A DNA stretch of 5,353 nt from Autumnicola lenta (GCF_031846515.1 NZ_JAVRHO010000048.1:1-5353); one strand, 5' to 3'. Counted from the stretch's first letter, positions 1-5,185 are shown. Numbers and translations: made by a program. Notes: a model not told the origin generated them from the sequence alone.

Positions 1-21
1 TGGGACGTTGTAACACATCAA

Positions 22-498
22 ATGAAACGAGTTATAAAATTTATCCTGGTAATTGTATTCTTCTCAAATTGTTCAAACAGTTCAGATAATCGGACTTTTG
101 AGCGGACAGCTGTAATCTATAATGGTTTTGAGGAAAAAAGGGAAGAAAAATTCACTGCAAACGTCGGCAGTAAAATAAATCTTATTTATAAATATGTAAG
201 TCAAACGGACAGTACAAAAACTGTAAGTATTAAAGTTGGTGAAGATTCTCAACTCTATTTCGAACCCTTCGAATTCATCCGTTCTGACCGTAACGGACTG
301 AAGGCAGAAAATTTATCGGATGATCTTTTTCATTATTACGAATTAAAAGATCCCGTAACAGACGGAACCGGACCGATTTTGTTTAATGAAGATTATGGAC
401 TTTTGGCTATTTATAATGTTTACGGACCAACTATAATATTCTTAAATGATGAAACCTTAGAAATGAAAAATCAAATTTTAGATAGTTTGAATAATTAA
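22..498 (+). CDS. Small putative lipoprotein of unknown function (158 aa)
   Basis: I do not recognise a family. The protein starts with a short basic N-terminus and a hydrophobic stretch (residues 4-14) that ends in FFSNC, giving a likely lipidated Cys17 followed by SNSSD. This suggests Sec export and anchoring as a lipoprotein, although the lipobox is not canonical because Asn precedes the Cys. The remaining ~140 residues are acidic and soluble, with alternating beta-type segments, no further membrane helix and no recognisable catalytic motif. The ATG lies only 5 bases after the cassette's 10-base opening box and the stop lies 4 bases before its closing box, so the gene fills its cassette as integron cassette genes do. 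No Shine-Dalgarno is visible, which is usual in Bacteroidota, and no promoter is visible inside the cassette, so transcription may come from upstream. The gene is AT-richer than the transposase genes beside it. Confidence 0.8.
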   Translation: MKRVIKFILVIVFFSNCSNSSDNRTFERTAVIYNGFEEKREEKFTANVGSKINLIYKYVSQTDSTKTVSIKVGEDSQLYFEPFEFIRSDRNGLKAENLSDDLFHYYELKDPVTDGTGPILFNEDYGLLAIYNVYGPTIIFLNDETLEMKNQILDSLNN

Positions 499-502
499 AG
501 AC

Positions 503-622
503 GTGTTACAACAACATATAAAAACAATGCTAAAGCCTGTCTCGATTCGAAATTCCGTGCTCGCTTGCTAAGCGGATTGTCCTGCGGACAATCACGCTCG
601 CCAGCTCGCACAGTTTTTATAG
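503..622 (+). repeat. attC-like recombination repeat A (5' part, interrupted by IS)
   Basis: This is a long imperfect palindrome. From outside in it has the closing box GTGTTACAAC (503-512), the arm ATATAAAAAC (516-525) facing GTTTTTATA (613-621), a GC-rich inner region with CCGTGC facing GCACAG, and a perfect central hairpin GATTGTCC-TGC-GGACAATC (575-593). Two further copies of the same design lie at 2316-2439 and 4755-4884. The last ~10 bases expected before the next GTT box are missing here and reappear at 2010-2017, because an IS sits between. By analogy with integrons, the single-stranded folded form would be the recombinase substrate. Confidence 0.75.
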
Positions 623-673
623 CATCAATGAAAAAGCAGTAATCGAGTATCTTTAATAATCACTATAAAAACT
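612..673. repeat. 11-bp inverted repeat spanning the IS left boundary
   Basis: AGTTTTTATAG at 612-622 (the attC-like arm) is the exact reverse complement of CTATAAAAACT at 663-673, which lies inside the IS seven bases before the transposase ATG. A transcript reading in from cassette 1 could pair these and hide the transposase start. It may also be coincidence between two AT-rich stretches. Confidence 0.45.
631..644 (+). repeat. IS left subterminal inverted repeat
   Basis: AAAAAGCAGTAATC, matching the reverse complement of 1992-2005 at 12 of 14 positions. It lies about 8 bp inside the inferred left end. Confidence 0.65.
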
Positions 674-679
674 AAAGAT

Positions 680-1717
680 ATGGAAACCCGAGTTACTGCC
701 TTACCAAAGTTATTCATTGGAATTGACATCCACAAGAGAAGCTGGAAGATACACTGCAGCACAGATCTTTTTGCTGGCAAATCTTTTACCATGCCACCTG
801 AGCCAGGGAAATTATATGAATACGTTCAGAAACATTTTCCCGATTACCAGGTAACCACTGCTTATGAGGCTGGTTGTTGTGGCTATTCTGCGCATCGTAG
901 TTTTGAGAGCTTCGGGTGGAAATCCCTGGTGGTAAATCCAGCTGATATCCATCGTAAAGGAAAGGAGCGCCATACCAAAACCGACCGTATCGATGCCCAA
1001 TTGATTAGTCGGGAACTTAAGGACGGGCGTTTGGAAGGAATTATAGTTCCAGGTAAGGAACGAGAAGAATTACGCAGTCTCTTCCGCCGCCGGAATGAAT
1101 TAGTTAAAGATCTCAGGCGCATCAAATGTATGATCAAGATGCAACTACTTTATTTTGGAATCAAAGTTCCTCCGGAGTTTGATAATGATCACTGGAGCCA
1201 CGCTTTTCGGAATTGGGTAGATAGCCAACAGTTTAATTATCCTACTGCCCGGGAAACTATGGCCAGTAAGATGCGTAGCTTTAGGTTTATAGATAAAGAG
1301 CTTCGTGATGTTTCCAGTCAGCTCAGGGCCTACTGTCGTAAACATTTTAAAGAGGACTACTACCTGCTAAGAAGTATTCCGGGAATTGGCGGAATTGTAG
1401 CGGTAGGAATTATTGCAGAACTGGGAGATCTCAGACGTTTTAGCAGCCTCAAACACCTTGCAGGATATGTAGGGCTGGTTCCCGGCATATATCAAAGTGG
1501 AGCTACTTCCAGATCTATGGGAATGAGTCCACGGTGTCACGGGTTAATTCGCTCTTATTATGTGGAAGCTGCCTGGCAGGCCATTAGAACCGACTACCGG
1601 AAACATCTGGGGAAAGATGTCAAAAAAATAATCGTTAAGGTAGCTCACAAATTATTGAGCCGGACTTTAGCTGTGATAAAAACAAAAACTCCATATGAAG
1701 TGGGGGTTGTAGCATAA
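680..1717 (+). CDS. IS110/IS1111-family transposase (DEDD recombinase, 345 aa)
   Basis: This is an RNA-guided DNA recombinase that moves the surrounding IS. The N-terminal RuvC-like domain (DEDD_Tnp_IS110) opens with LFIGIDIHK, giving Asp16. Glu63 follows in AYEAG, and Asp102 and Asp105 in TDRIDA, so the complete DEDD acidic tetrad is present. A helical linker (about 125-225) leads to the C-terminal Transposase_20 domain with RSIPGIGGIVAVGI (231-244) and LAGYVGLVPGIYQSG (260-274). Ser273 is the probable nucleophile serine of the second active site. The length is typical of the family and nothing is truncated, so the enzyme is probably active. The ATG at 680 lies ~57 bp inside the left end of the element, with no Shine-Dalgarno. 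The ~290 bp behind the stop encode the candidate guide RNA, the IS1111 arrangement. Promoter not identified. Confidence 0.93.
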   Translation: METRVTALPKLFIGIDIHKRSWKIHCSTDLFAGKSFTMPPEPGKLYEYVQKHFPDYQVTTAYEAGCCGYSAHRSFESFGWKSLVVNPADIHRKGKERHTKTDRIDAQLISRELKDGRLEGIIVPGKEREELRSLFRRRNELVKDLRRIKCMIKMQLLYFGIKVPPEFDNDHWSHAFRNWVDSQQFNYPTARETMASKMRSFRFIDKELRDVSSQLRAYCRKHFKEDYYLLRSIPGIGGIVAVGIIAELGDLRRFSSLKHLAGYVGLVPGIYQSGATSRSMGMSPRCHGLIRSYYVEAAWQAIRTDYRKHLGKDVKKIIVKVAHKLLSRTLAVIKTKTPYEVGVVA

Positions 1718-1754
1718 ATATAAATCAATGATCAAGCTCAAAGAATAAGGCCCA

Positions 1755-1875
1755 TACCACAAAACGTCTCAGGTGACCATTTATGGATCACATTTTATAG
1801 CTAGTGGATGGGCTACTTTAACCAATCATAATGATGCTGGTGGCGTCCAAAGAGATGACCACAAATAGGATGCTG
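1755..1875 (+). ncRNA. Candidate bridge RNA / seekRNA of the IS110/IS1111 element
   Basis: Two hairpins share one architecture. The first, 1773-1791, is GTGA CCAT-TT-ATGG (bulged A) TCAC. The second, 1840-1862, is GTGG CGTC-loop-GATG (bulged A) CCAC, with one G.U pair. Each is flanked by short matches. Before hairpin 1, AACGTCTC (1763-1770) is the complement of GAGACGTT, the right flank of the insertion (2013-2020). After it, TTTTATAG (1793-1800) equals the left flank (615-622). Before hairpin 2, TGATGCT (1832-1838) is the complement of the IS left end AGCATCA (621-627). After it, ATAGGA (1865-1870) equals the IS right junction (2006-2011). Known bridge RNAs have a target loop and a donor loop, each with one guide in sense and one in antisense. 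This pattern fits both loops in the same order. The position after the transposase gene is that of IS1111 seekRNAs. Transcript ends are guesses. Confidence 0.75.
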
Positions 1876-1891
1876 AGCTGGTTATTTTGCA

Positions 1892-1930
1892 TTGAATTTC
1901 AATTGAAGCAAAGCTTCATTAAAAATTCAA
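1892..1930 (+). other. Strong stem-loop in the IS right end
   Basis: TTGAATTT (1892-1899) pairs with AAATTCAA (1923-1930), enclosing a perfect inner hairpin TGAAGC-AAA-GCTTCA (1904-1918). There is no T-tract behind it, so it does not look like a terminator. It may form the 3' structure of the guide RNA or a transposase-binding element. Confidence 0.5.
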
Positions 1931-1991
1931 CGCCCTAAAAATTGAAGGAGTATGGAATAATGGAATTTAAAATATTATTTTTGAGAGACAA

Positions 1992-2005
1992 GATTATTGC
2001 TTTTC
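1992..2005 (-). repeat. IS right subterminal inverted repeat
   Basis: GATTATTGCTTTTC, partner of 631-644 (12 of 14 match), about 4 bp inside the inferred right end. Confidence 0.65.
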
Positions 2006-2009
2006 ATAG

Positions 2010-2017
2010 GACGAGAC
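2010..2017 (+). repeat. attC-like repeat A (3' remnant beyond the IS)
   Basis: The GACGAGAC run before the GTT box at 2018 corresponds to TGAGAC before GTT in intact repeat B (2434-2439). It is therefore the displaced end of the repeat that begins at 503. It may be about 3 bp shorter if the IS extends to 2012. Confidence 0.6.
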
Positions 2018-2130
2018 GTTGTGAGGCATCTAAGGGCAAAGTGTGGGGCAAAAATTAGATTTTCAGCTATTTTCGTTTAAAAGGTTTGGTCTATAATCGG
2101 ACTTTGAAACGGAGCCAATCAGCTTAATAA

Positions 2131-2231
2131 AGGTCGATATTTGCCATTTTAGAGACCTCTTTGCGACGGACGAAAATCGGCAAATTTCAGCTTTTCCGGA
2201 GTTGTTATTTCTTCGGGAAGAAAAAAAAGCT
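2131..2231 (+). other. Structured noncoding segment in cassette 2 (possible RNA)
   Basis: TTTGCC-ATTTT (2140-2150) pairs with AAAAT-C-GGCAAA (2173-2184), an 11-bp stem with one bulge. A second nested structure has AGCTTTT (2189-2195) pairing with AAAAGCT (2225-2231) around the perfect hairpin TTTCTTC-GG-GAAGAAA (2208-2223). A competing short stem, AGGTC (2131-2135) with GACCT (2154-2158), is also possible. This density of pairing in a cassette without a gene suggests a structured RNA. Strand and function are unknown. Confidence 0.35.
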
Positions 2232-2315
2232 ACGCTTTAGAATCCTTACTCAGCCGCAAGAGGCGCTTTTTTTCGGTAAATTTGGATGTGTTGGTTTGCG
2301 GATAATTAAAAAGAC

Positions 2316-2439
2316 GCCTCACAACAGCATATAAAAACAATGCTAAAACCTGTACAAATTCGAAATTCCGTGCGTGCTTGCTTCGCCTGATTTTCCTGCG
2401 GAAAATCACGCTCGCTCGCGCACAGTTTTTATATGAGAC
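2316..2439 (+). repeat. attC-like recombination repeat B (intact)
   Basis: This is the best complete copy. It has the box GCCTCACAAC (2316-2325), the perfect 10-bp arms ATATAAAAAC (2329-2338) and GTTTTTATAT (2425-2434), an inner pairing GTGCG with CGCAC, and the central hairpin GATTTTCC-TGC-GGAAAATC (2389-2407). It ends in GAGAC immediately before the GTT box of cassette 3. Compared with repeat A, the hairpin differs by one base on each arm (G to T and C to A) and pairing is kept. The box just downstream (GTTGGCAAAC) does not match the box at its left end, because it belongs to the next cassette. Confidence 0.78.
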
Positions 2440-2454
2440 GTTGGCAAACATTAG

Positions 2455-3084
2455 ATGAAACTAAGAAAAATAAAATTAGGTTGTGGAATTGCCTTTATAG
2501 TTCTGATAATTTTAATTATCGGGTTCTTTTGGGCTTTTAATGAAGCTTTTGGTAAAGAAGAATACACCGTAACCATTGATCAAAATATCGGAGGAAAACT
2601 GGTCAGTGATGTAAATTATTCTGCCGACCTTCAATCGTGGTATTATTTCATAGACTATAAATATATAGATCCGAAAGGTGAAATTTACGATTTTGGACAG
2701 GGTCTTTATCAGGGAGAAGAATGGGATGAAAATGATCAACTTTTTCAATTTAAAAATTGGACTATTTTACCAACAGAAACTGATTTCGAATCTATTAAAT
2801 TTATTTCAATGGATTTAAGTTCTGGAAATAAAGCGGAATTTGTTATAGAACCTCATTCGATACAAGAAGATAGTCTCTGGCAATCAAAAAACATAAAATC
2901 GGCTTTGATGTGGTCGCCTTCTGGAGTTAAACTTGATACAATTATCAACAATAAAATATTCATTGAATATACCTATCGGATTGACAGAGAAAATGTGGAA
3001 AATTTGGGGACGCATTTAGTAGAATATGAAATAGAGGAAAAGAGCGGAATTCCAAGAATGAAAAACTTAAAGCAGATAAAATAA
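2455..3084 (+). CDS. Membrane-anchored hypothetical protein (209 aa)
   Basis: I do not recognise a family. A basic N-terminus (MKLRKIK) is followed by one strongly hydrophobic segment at about residues 9-27, best read as a signal anchor that leaves the rest outside the cytoplasmic membrane. The soluble part (about 33-209) is acidic and aromatic-rich, with repeated beta-type stretches such as SWYYFIDYKYIDP (61-73) and FIEYTYRID, and no cysteines or evident catalytic motif. The ATG is 5 bases after the cassette's opening box, and the stop is 2 bases before its closing box, so the start choice is well constrained. Codon use is AT-rich like the lipoprotein gene of cassette 1 and unlike the GC-richer transposases. 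There is no partner gene in the cassette. Proteins of this kind are common among hypothetical cassette products. Confidence 0.8.
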   Translation: MKLRKIKLGCGIAFIVLIILIIGFFWAFNEAFGKEEYTVTIDQNIGGKLVSDVNYSADLQSWYYFIDYKYIDPKGEIYDFGQGLYQGEEWDENDQLFQFKNWTILPTETDFESIKFISMDLSSGNKAEFVIEPHSIQEDSLWQSKNIKSALMWSPSGVKLDTIINNKIFIEYTYRIDRENVENLGTHLVEYEIEEKSGIPRMKNLKQIK

Positions 3085-3086
3085 AC

Positions 3087-3106
3087 GTTTGCCAACAACC
3101 GTAACC
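3087..3106 (+). repeat. Minimal or deleted attC-like site between cassettes 3 and 4
   Basis: The closing box GTTTGCCAAC (3087-3096) is followed by AACCGTAACC and then directly by the opening box GTTGCACAAG of the next cassette (3107). The ATATAAAAAC/GTTTTTATAT arms and central hairpin of the other sites are absent. It may be an internal deletion of about 110 bp or a different, short class of site. Confidence 0.5.
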
Positions 3107-3147
3107 GTTGCACAAGCCAATAATTTTTTTGAATTCCCGCTACAAAT

Positions 3148-3170
3148 AAGCCGCTTTAAACGGTTTTTCT
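3148..3170 (+). terminator. Possible weak intrinsic terminator
   Basis: AAGCCG (3148-3153) pairs with CGGTTT (3161-3166, one G.T pair) around a 7-base loop, followed by further T residues to 3172. It could stop plus-strand transcripts coming from cassette 3 before they run antisense into the transposase gene. The stem is short. Confidence 0.3.
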
Positions 3171-3171
3171 T

Positions 3172-4728
3172 TTATGGATTGGATTGGCGGTGAACAAAAT
3201 TCAGGTTCCTTAAAGGTGAACTTTGGAGCTCTTGCAATAGGTTTTTAGATGGAAAGAGCAAAACGGACTGTCCTGCCCCGGATTTTACTCTTTTTGTAGT
3301 ATGTTTCAGGTACTTCTTCAGGTTATAGGCGATGGCTGCCAGGTGCATACATTTGTTTGCCTGCCGAATTCCTATCGTGTTGACTTTTCTTAGCCCCAGG
3401 AATTCTTTAAGGGTGCCAAAAACAGGTTCTACAGTGCTTTGGCGTTTGCCTTTCATATAGCGGCCGCGCCTGCTCTTTACCCGTTCAATGTTCCTATCGT
3501 ATTCCTCCCGGTAGGCAGTAATGTTGATCCTTTTTTCATGGCTTTTGCCAATGCAGGCCGTTTTTATAGGACAGGCTTTACAATCGGCCCGTGTGGTAAA
3601 ATAATGGTCCTTTAGATTACCATTTTCAATTTTCTGCTTCCGGAAGGTAACTTTCTTGCCCTGTGGGCACAGCCAGTAATTACCTTCTTTGATATACTCA
3701 AATCCTTCAGGTCCGCCTTTGTAGGTTCCGTGCGGCGGGATGTATGTGGTTAGTCCTTTTTTCTCAAAGTATGCGTAATTTTCCCCACTGCTGTAACCGG
3801 CATCTGCCAATACATTCTCCCAGATCAAACCTTCCCGGCGCAAGCGCCTGTTCAATCTAGCGGTAGTGTCCTGTAGGTATTTGGTATCTTTTTTATCTGC
3901 GTGATAAGCCTGTACATCGGTGATTACATTGGCTTCTATGTCTACTGCAAGGTTGCACAGGTAGTTCAGTTTTCTGGCCTTCCCGGGTTTGACACTTATC
4001 CGGGCATCGGGATCTGTTGGGCTGTAATGGGTTTTGTTGCTGGTATACCTGCTGCCTTTGTTTTTGGCACCGGGGCGCATGTCCTGATCCTGGCTCCATT
4101 TCTTGTTCCGGCTTTTGATTTCCTGAAGTTCTTTCTTGCTTGCTGTGATCTTCTGCTGTTTTTCAGGGGCTTTGTTCCCTTTGGCTTTGCGATCCCTGCT
4201 GCTTTGTACACGCACCTTGGAAAGATGCTCCTCCAGGTCTTCTGCCGGGACTTTGATCTCCAGGCTGTCCATGGAAGCATTGGCTTTTACAGGAGCGGAA
4301 TCAATTGCCTGGGTGTGCCCGCTTACCAATCCGATTTCAATACACAGCTTTAAAACTTTGGTAAAAACTTCCTCAAAGATATCTTCAGGAAAAAGCTGCC
4401 GGGTACGGCTGATGGTACTGTGCCAGGGCAGTTCTTCATCCACATCATATCTCAGGAAGTAGAGGACGTCCAACCGCATTGCGCAGTGGTTCATTACCCC
4501 ACGATCAGTAGTGATATTCTCCAGGTATCCCACCAGGCAGATCTTGAAAAAGACCACAGGGTCAATGCTTTTCTGTCCGCTATCTCCGTAAAACTTTTGG
4601 GTAAGCGGGTAAAGAAACTCCAGGTTCAGGACTTCTTTTAAACGTCTGTAAAAATTTTCTTTTGGAATCCTGTCACTGAGACGGAAGGAAGTGAAGAGTT
4701 TTTCCTGATAATTTTTCTTGCCTTGCAT
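3172..4728 (-). CDS. IS1182-family DDE transposase (518 aa)
   Basis: The enzyme cuts and joins transposon ends using a DDE catalytic triad. The N-terminal region (about 15-115) is the DUF772/InsH-type DNA-binding domain, with SIDPVVFFKICLVGYLENI (54-72) and PWHSTISRTR (101-110). The catalytic core shows Asp143 in AIDSAPVKANAS, Asp309 in VLADAGYSSGEN and Glu434 in TVEPVFGTLKEFLGLRKV. A basic, low-complexity insert (about 170-235) separates the first two motifs. A cysteine cluster (Cys354, Cys383, Cys386, Cys392) typical of the family precedes the last motif and may bind metal. The C-terminus AAIAYNLKKYLK is also typical. Length fits intact IS1182 transposases and no frameshift is seen, so it is probably functional. 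It reads against the cassette array and sits between the 10-bp boxes at 3107 and 4755, leaving only ~55 bp and ~25 bp of end sequence. Confidence 0.9.
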   Translation of the reverse strand: MQGKKNYQEKLFTSFRLSDRIPKENFYRRLKEVLNLEFLYPLTQKFYGDSGQKSIDPVVFFKICLVGYLENITTDRGVMNHCAMRLDVLYFLRYDVDEELPWHSTISRTRQLFPEDIFEEVFTKVLKLCIEIGLVSGHTQAIDSAPVKANASMDSLEIKVPAEDLEEHLSKVRVQSSRDRKAKGNKAPEKQQKITASKKELQEIKSRNKKWSQDQDMRPGAKNKGSRYTSNKTHYSPTDPDARISVKPGKARKLNYLCNLAVDIEANVITDVQAYHADKKDTKYLQDTTARLNRRLRREGLIWENVLADAGYSSGENYAYFEKKGLTTYIPPHGTYKGGPEGFEYIKEGNYWLCPQGKKVTFRKQKIENGNLKDHYFTTRADCKACPIKTACIGKSHEKRINITAYREEYDRNIERVKSRRGRYMKGKRQSTVEPVFGTLKEFLGLRKVNTIGIRQANKCMHLAAIAYNLKKYLKHTTKRVKSGAGQSVLLFPSKNLLQELQSSPLRNLNFVHRQSNP

Positions 4729-4754
4729 ATCAGAAAATTAACATTTTCCGGTAT

Positions 4755-4884
4755 CTTGTGCAACAGGCACAACATATAAAAACAATGCTTAAACCTGTCT
4801 TGATTCGAAACTTCGTGCCCGCTTGCTACGCTGATTTTCCTAGCGGAAAATCAAGCTCGCCAGCGCACAGTTTTTATATTAAAC
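4755..4884 (+). repeat. attC-like recombination repeat C
   Basis: The box CTTGTGCAAC (4755-4764) is followed by the perfect arms ATATAAAAAC (4774-4783) and GTTTTTATAT (4870-4879), and the central hairpin GATTTTCC-TAGC-GGAAAATC (4833-4852, loop one base longer than in A and B). It ends TAAAC before the GTT box at 4885. It differs from A and B in having nine bases (AGGCACAAC) instead of three between box and arm. Those bases resemble a second closing box (CAGGCACAAC, 4764-4773), as if two ends had been joined here. Confidence 0.75.
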
Positions 4885-4953
4885 GTTATGCAGCAGTCAA
4901 AAAATTAGGGTAAAGAACAAATGGAATTAATGCCAAAATTGTAAATTTGAGTT

Positions 4954-5185
4954 ATGGATAGAAATATTAAAAATAAGAAGATAGAATTAATTCAGTGGTT
5001 ATCTACTCTGAACGATGAATCCGTTTGAAAAAATAATGAAATTAAGAGAGAAAGAAAAAACGGACTGGTGGAAAAAAATATCCAAAGAAGAAAAAAATAC
5101 TATAGAACAAGGAATTAGAGATGCCGACTCTGGAAAACTAAAATCTCATACAGAAGCAAAGAAATTATATGAAAAGTGGTTATAA
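4954..5185 (+). pseudogene. Frameshifted antitoxin of a RelE/ParE-type toxin-antitoxin module
   Basis: Read in two frames, this gives a protein of about 76 residues resembling the small acidic addiction-module antitoxins paired with RelE/ParE toxins in Bacteroidota. The first part (4954-5025) reads MDRNIKNKKIELIQWLSTLN then DESV, and stops at TGA (5026-5028). The second part is in the frame of 5027-5182: EKIMKLREKEKTDWWKKISK onward, ending HTEAKKLYEKWL and TAA. The EKI...DWW...ISxEEK...G...D..SGK...H.EAKKLYEKWL pattern continues the first part naturally, so one extra or two missing bases near 5023-5027 explain the break. The second frame also has its own ATG at 5015 (56 aa), so a shortened antitoxin might still be made. 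The break lies beside a six-A run, so sequencing error is possible. It would normally bind and neutralise the toxin and repress the operon. Confidence 0.65.

Larger units (their letters stand above)
623..2009 (+). mobile_element. IS110-family (IS1111-like) insertion sequence inside an attC-like site
   Basis: The element is about 1.39 kb with one DEDD transposase gene (680-1717), a short left end (~57 bp) and a long noncoding right end (~290 bp). Imperfect subterminal inverted repeats lie at 631-644 and 1992-2005 (12 of 14 match), a few bases inside each end. Subterminal inverted repeats and a long right end are the marks of the IS1111 subgroup, which lacks ordinary terminal repeats. The tetramer ATAG occurs at both junctions (619-622 and 2006-2009), so the exact ends are uncertain by about 4 bp. 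Comparison with the intact repeat at 2425-2442 would also allow a right end as far as 2012. The element splits attC-like repeat A just after its GTTTTTATA arm. Confidence 0.8.
7..2017 (+). mobile_element. Integron-like cassette 1 (lipoprotein gene; its attC-like site split by an IS)
   Basis: The cassette opens with the box GTTGTAACAC (7-16), preceded by GGGAC, which looks like the tail of an upstream recombination repeat cut off by the window edge. Its reverse complement GTGTTACAAC stands at 503-512, four bases after the stop codon of the only gene, and leads into the attC-like body. The body is interrupted near 622 by an insertion sequence and resumes around 2010-2017, just before the next GTT box at 2018. 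Without the IS the cassette would be about 0.6 kb, a normal integron cassette size. The boundaries rest on the box pairing, which recurs with different sequences in the following cassettes. Confidence 0.7.
2018..2439 (+). mobile_element. Integron-like cassette 2, apparently noncoding
   Basis: The opening box GTTGTGAGGC (2018-2027) has its reverse complement GCCTCACAAC at 2316-2325, followed by a complete attC-like body ending at 2439. The ~290 bases between the boxes have no ATG-initiated frame of useful length on the plus strand. The longest minus-strand frame (2230-2451) starts inside the recombination repeat and is probably a by-product. The interior instead holds several inverted repeats (see 2131-2231). 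A noncoding cassette could carry an RNA, a promoter for the following cassettes, or a decayed gene. Confidence 0.65.
2440..3106 (+). mobile_element. Integron-like cassette 3 (membrane-anchored hypothetical protein)
   Basis: The opening box GTTGGCAAAC (2440-2449) is the exact reverse complement of GTTTGCCAAC (3087-3096), two bases after the gene's stop codon. Unlike the other cassettes, only ten bases (AACCGTAACC) separate this closing box from the next opening box at 3107, so the attC-like body is missing or minimal. Confidence 0.68.
3107..4884. mobile_element. Integron-like cassette 4 carrying an IS1182-like transposase, or an IS1182-like element
   Basis: GTTGCACAAG (3107-3116) and CTTGTGCAAC (4755-4764) are perfect 10-bp inverted repeats around the transposase gene, and an attC-like body (to 4884) follows the right one. 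Two readings are possible. In one, the transposon gene became a cassette, because pair length and the GTTG start equal those of cassettes 1-3. In the other, the pair is the terminal inverted repeat of the IS itself. No direct duplication is visible outside the pair (AACC on the left, AGGC on the right). Similarity between the two ends stops after these ten bases, which is short for an IS1182 terminal repeat and favours the cassette reading. The gene is antisense to the other cassette genes. Confidence 0.6.

Noticed and set aside
575..593. Central hairpins of the repeats as intrinsic terminators
   Set aside because: No T-tract follows the stems and the three copies sit inside a much larger conserved palindrome, so recombination-site structure explains them better.
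812..1345. Minus-strand frames of 62-84 codons inside the IS110 transposase gene
   Set aside because: They are antisense shadows of a complete DEDD transposase with no motif of their own.
2230..2451. Minus-strand frame of 73 codons across cassette 2 and repeat B
   Set aside because: It begins inside the recombination repeat and cassette 3's opening box, has no recognisable protein features, and its first half is just the palindrome read backwards.
2512..2748. Minus-strand frame of 78 codons inside the cassette 3 gene
   Set aside because: It is antisense to a gene that fits its cassette boundaries exactly, and its hydrophobic character mirrors the AT-rich sense strand.
3893..4641. Several open frames of 68-150 codons on both strands inside the IS1182-like gene
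   Set aside because: They overlap the well-supported transposase frame, show low-complexity or implausible composition and carry no recognisable motif; they are shadows.
503..4884. The three long repeats as a CRISPR array or REP elements
   Set aside because: Only three copies exist, each ~120 bp and 1.8-2.4 kb apart with genes between, and the terminal boxes vary in a unit-specific way that neither class shows.
4921..4944. Seven-codon frame MELMPKL before the antitoxin
   Set aside because: Too short to support as a gene, with no motif, and it ends 10 bases before the antitoxin start; a leader peptide role would be speculation.
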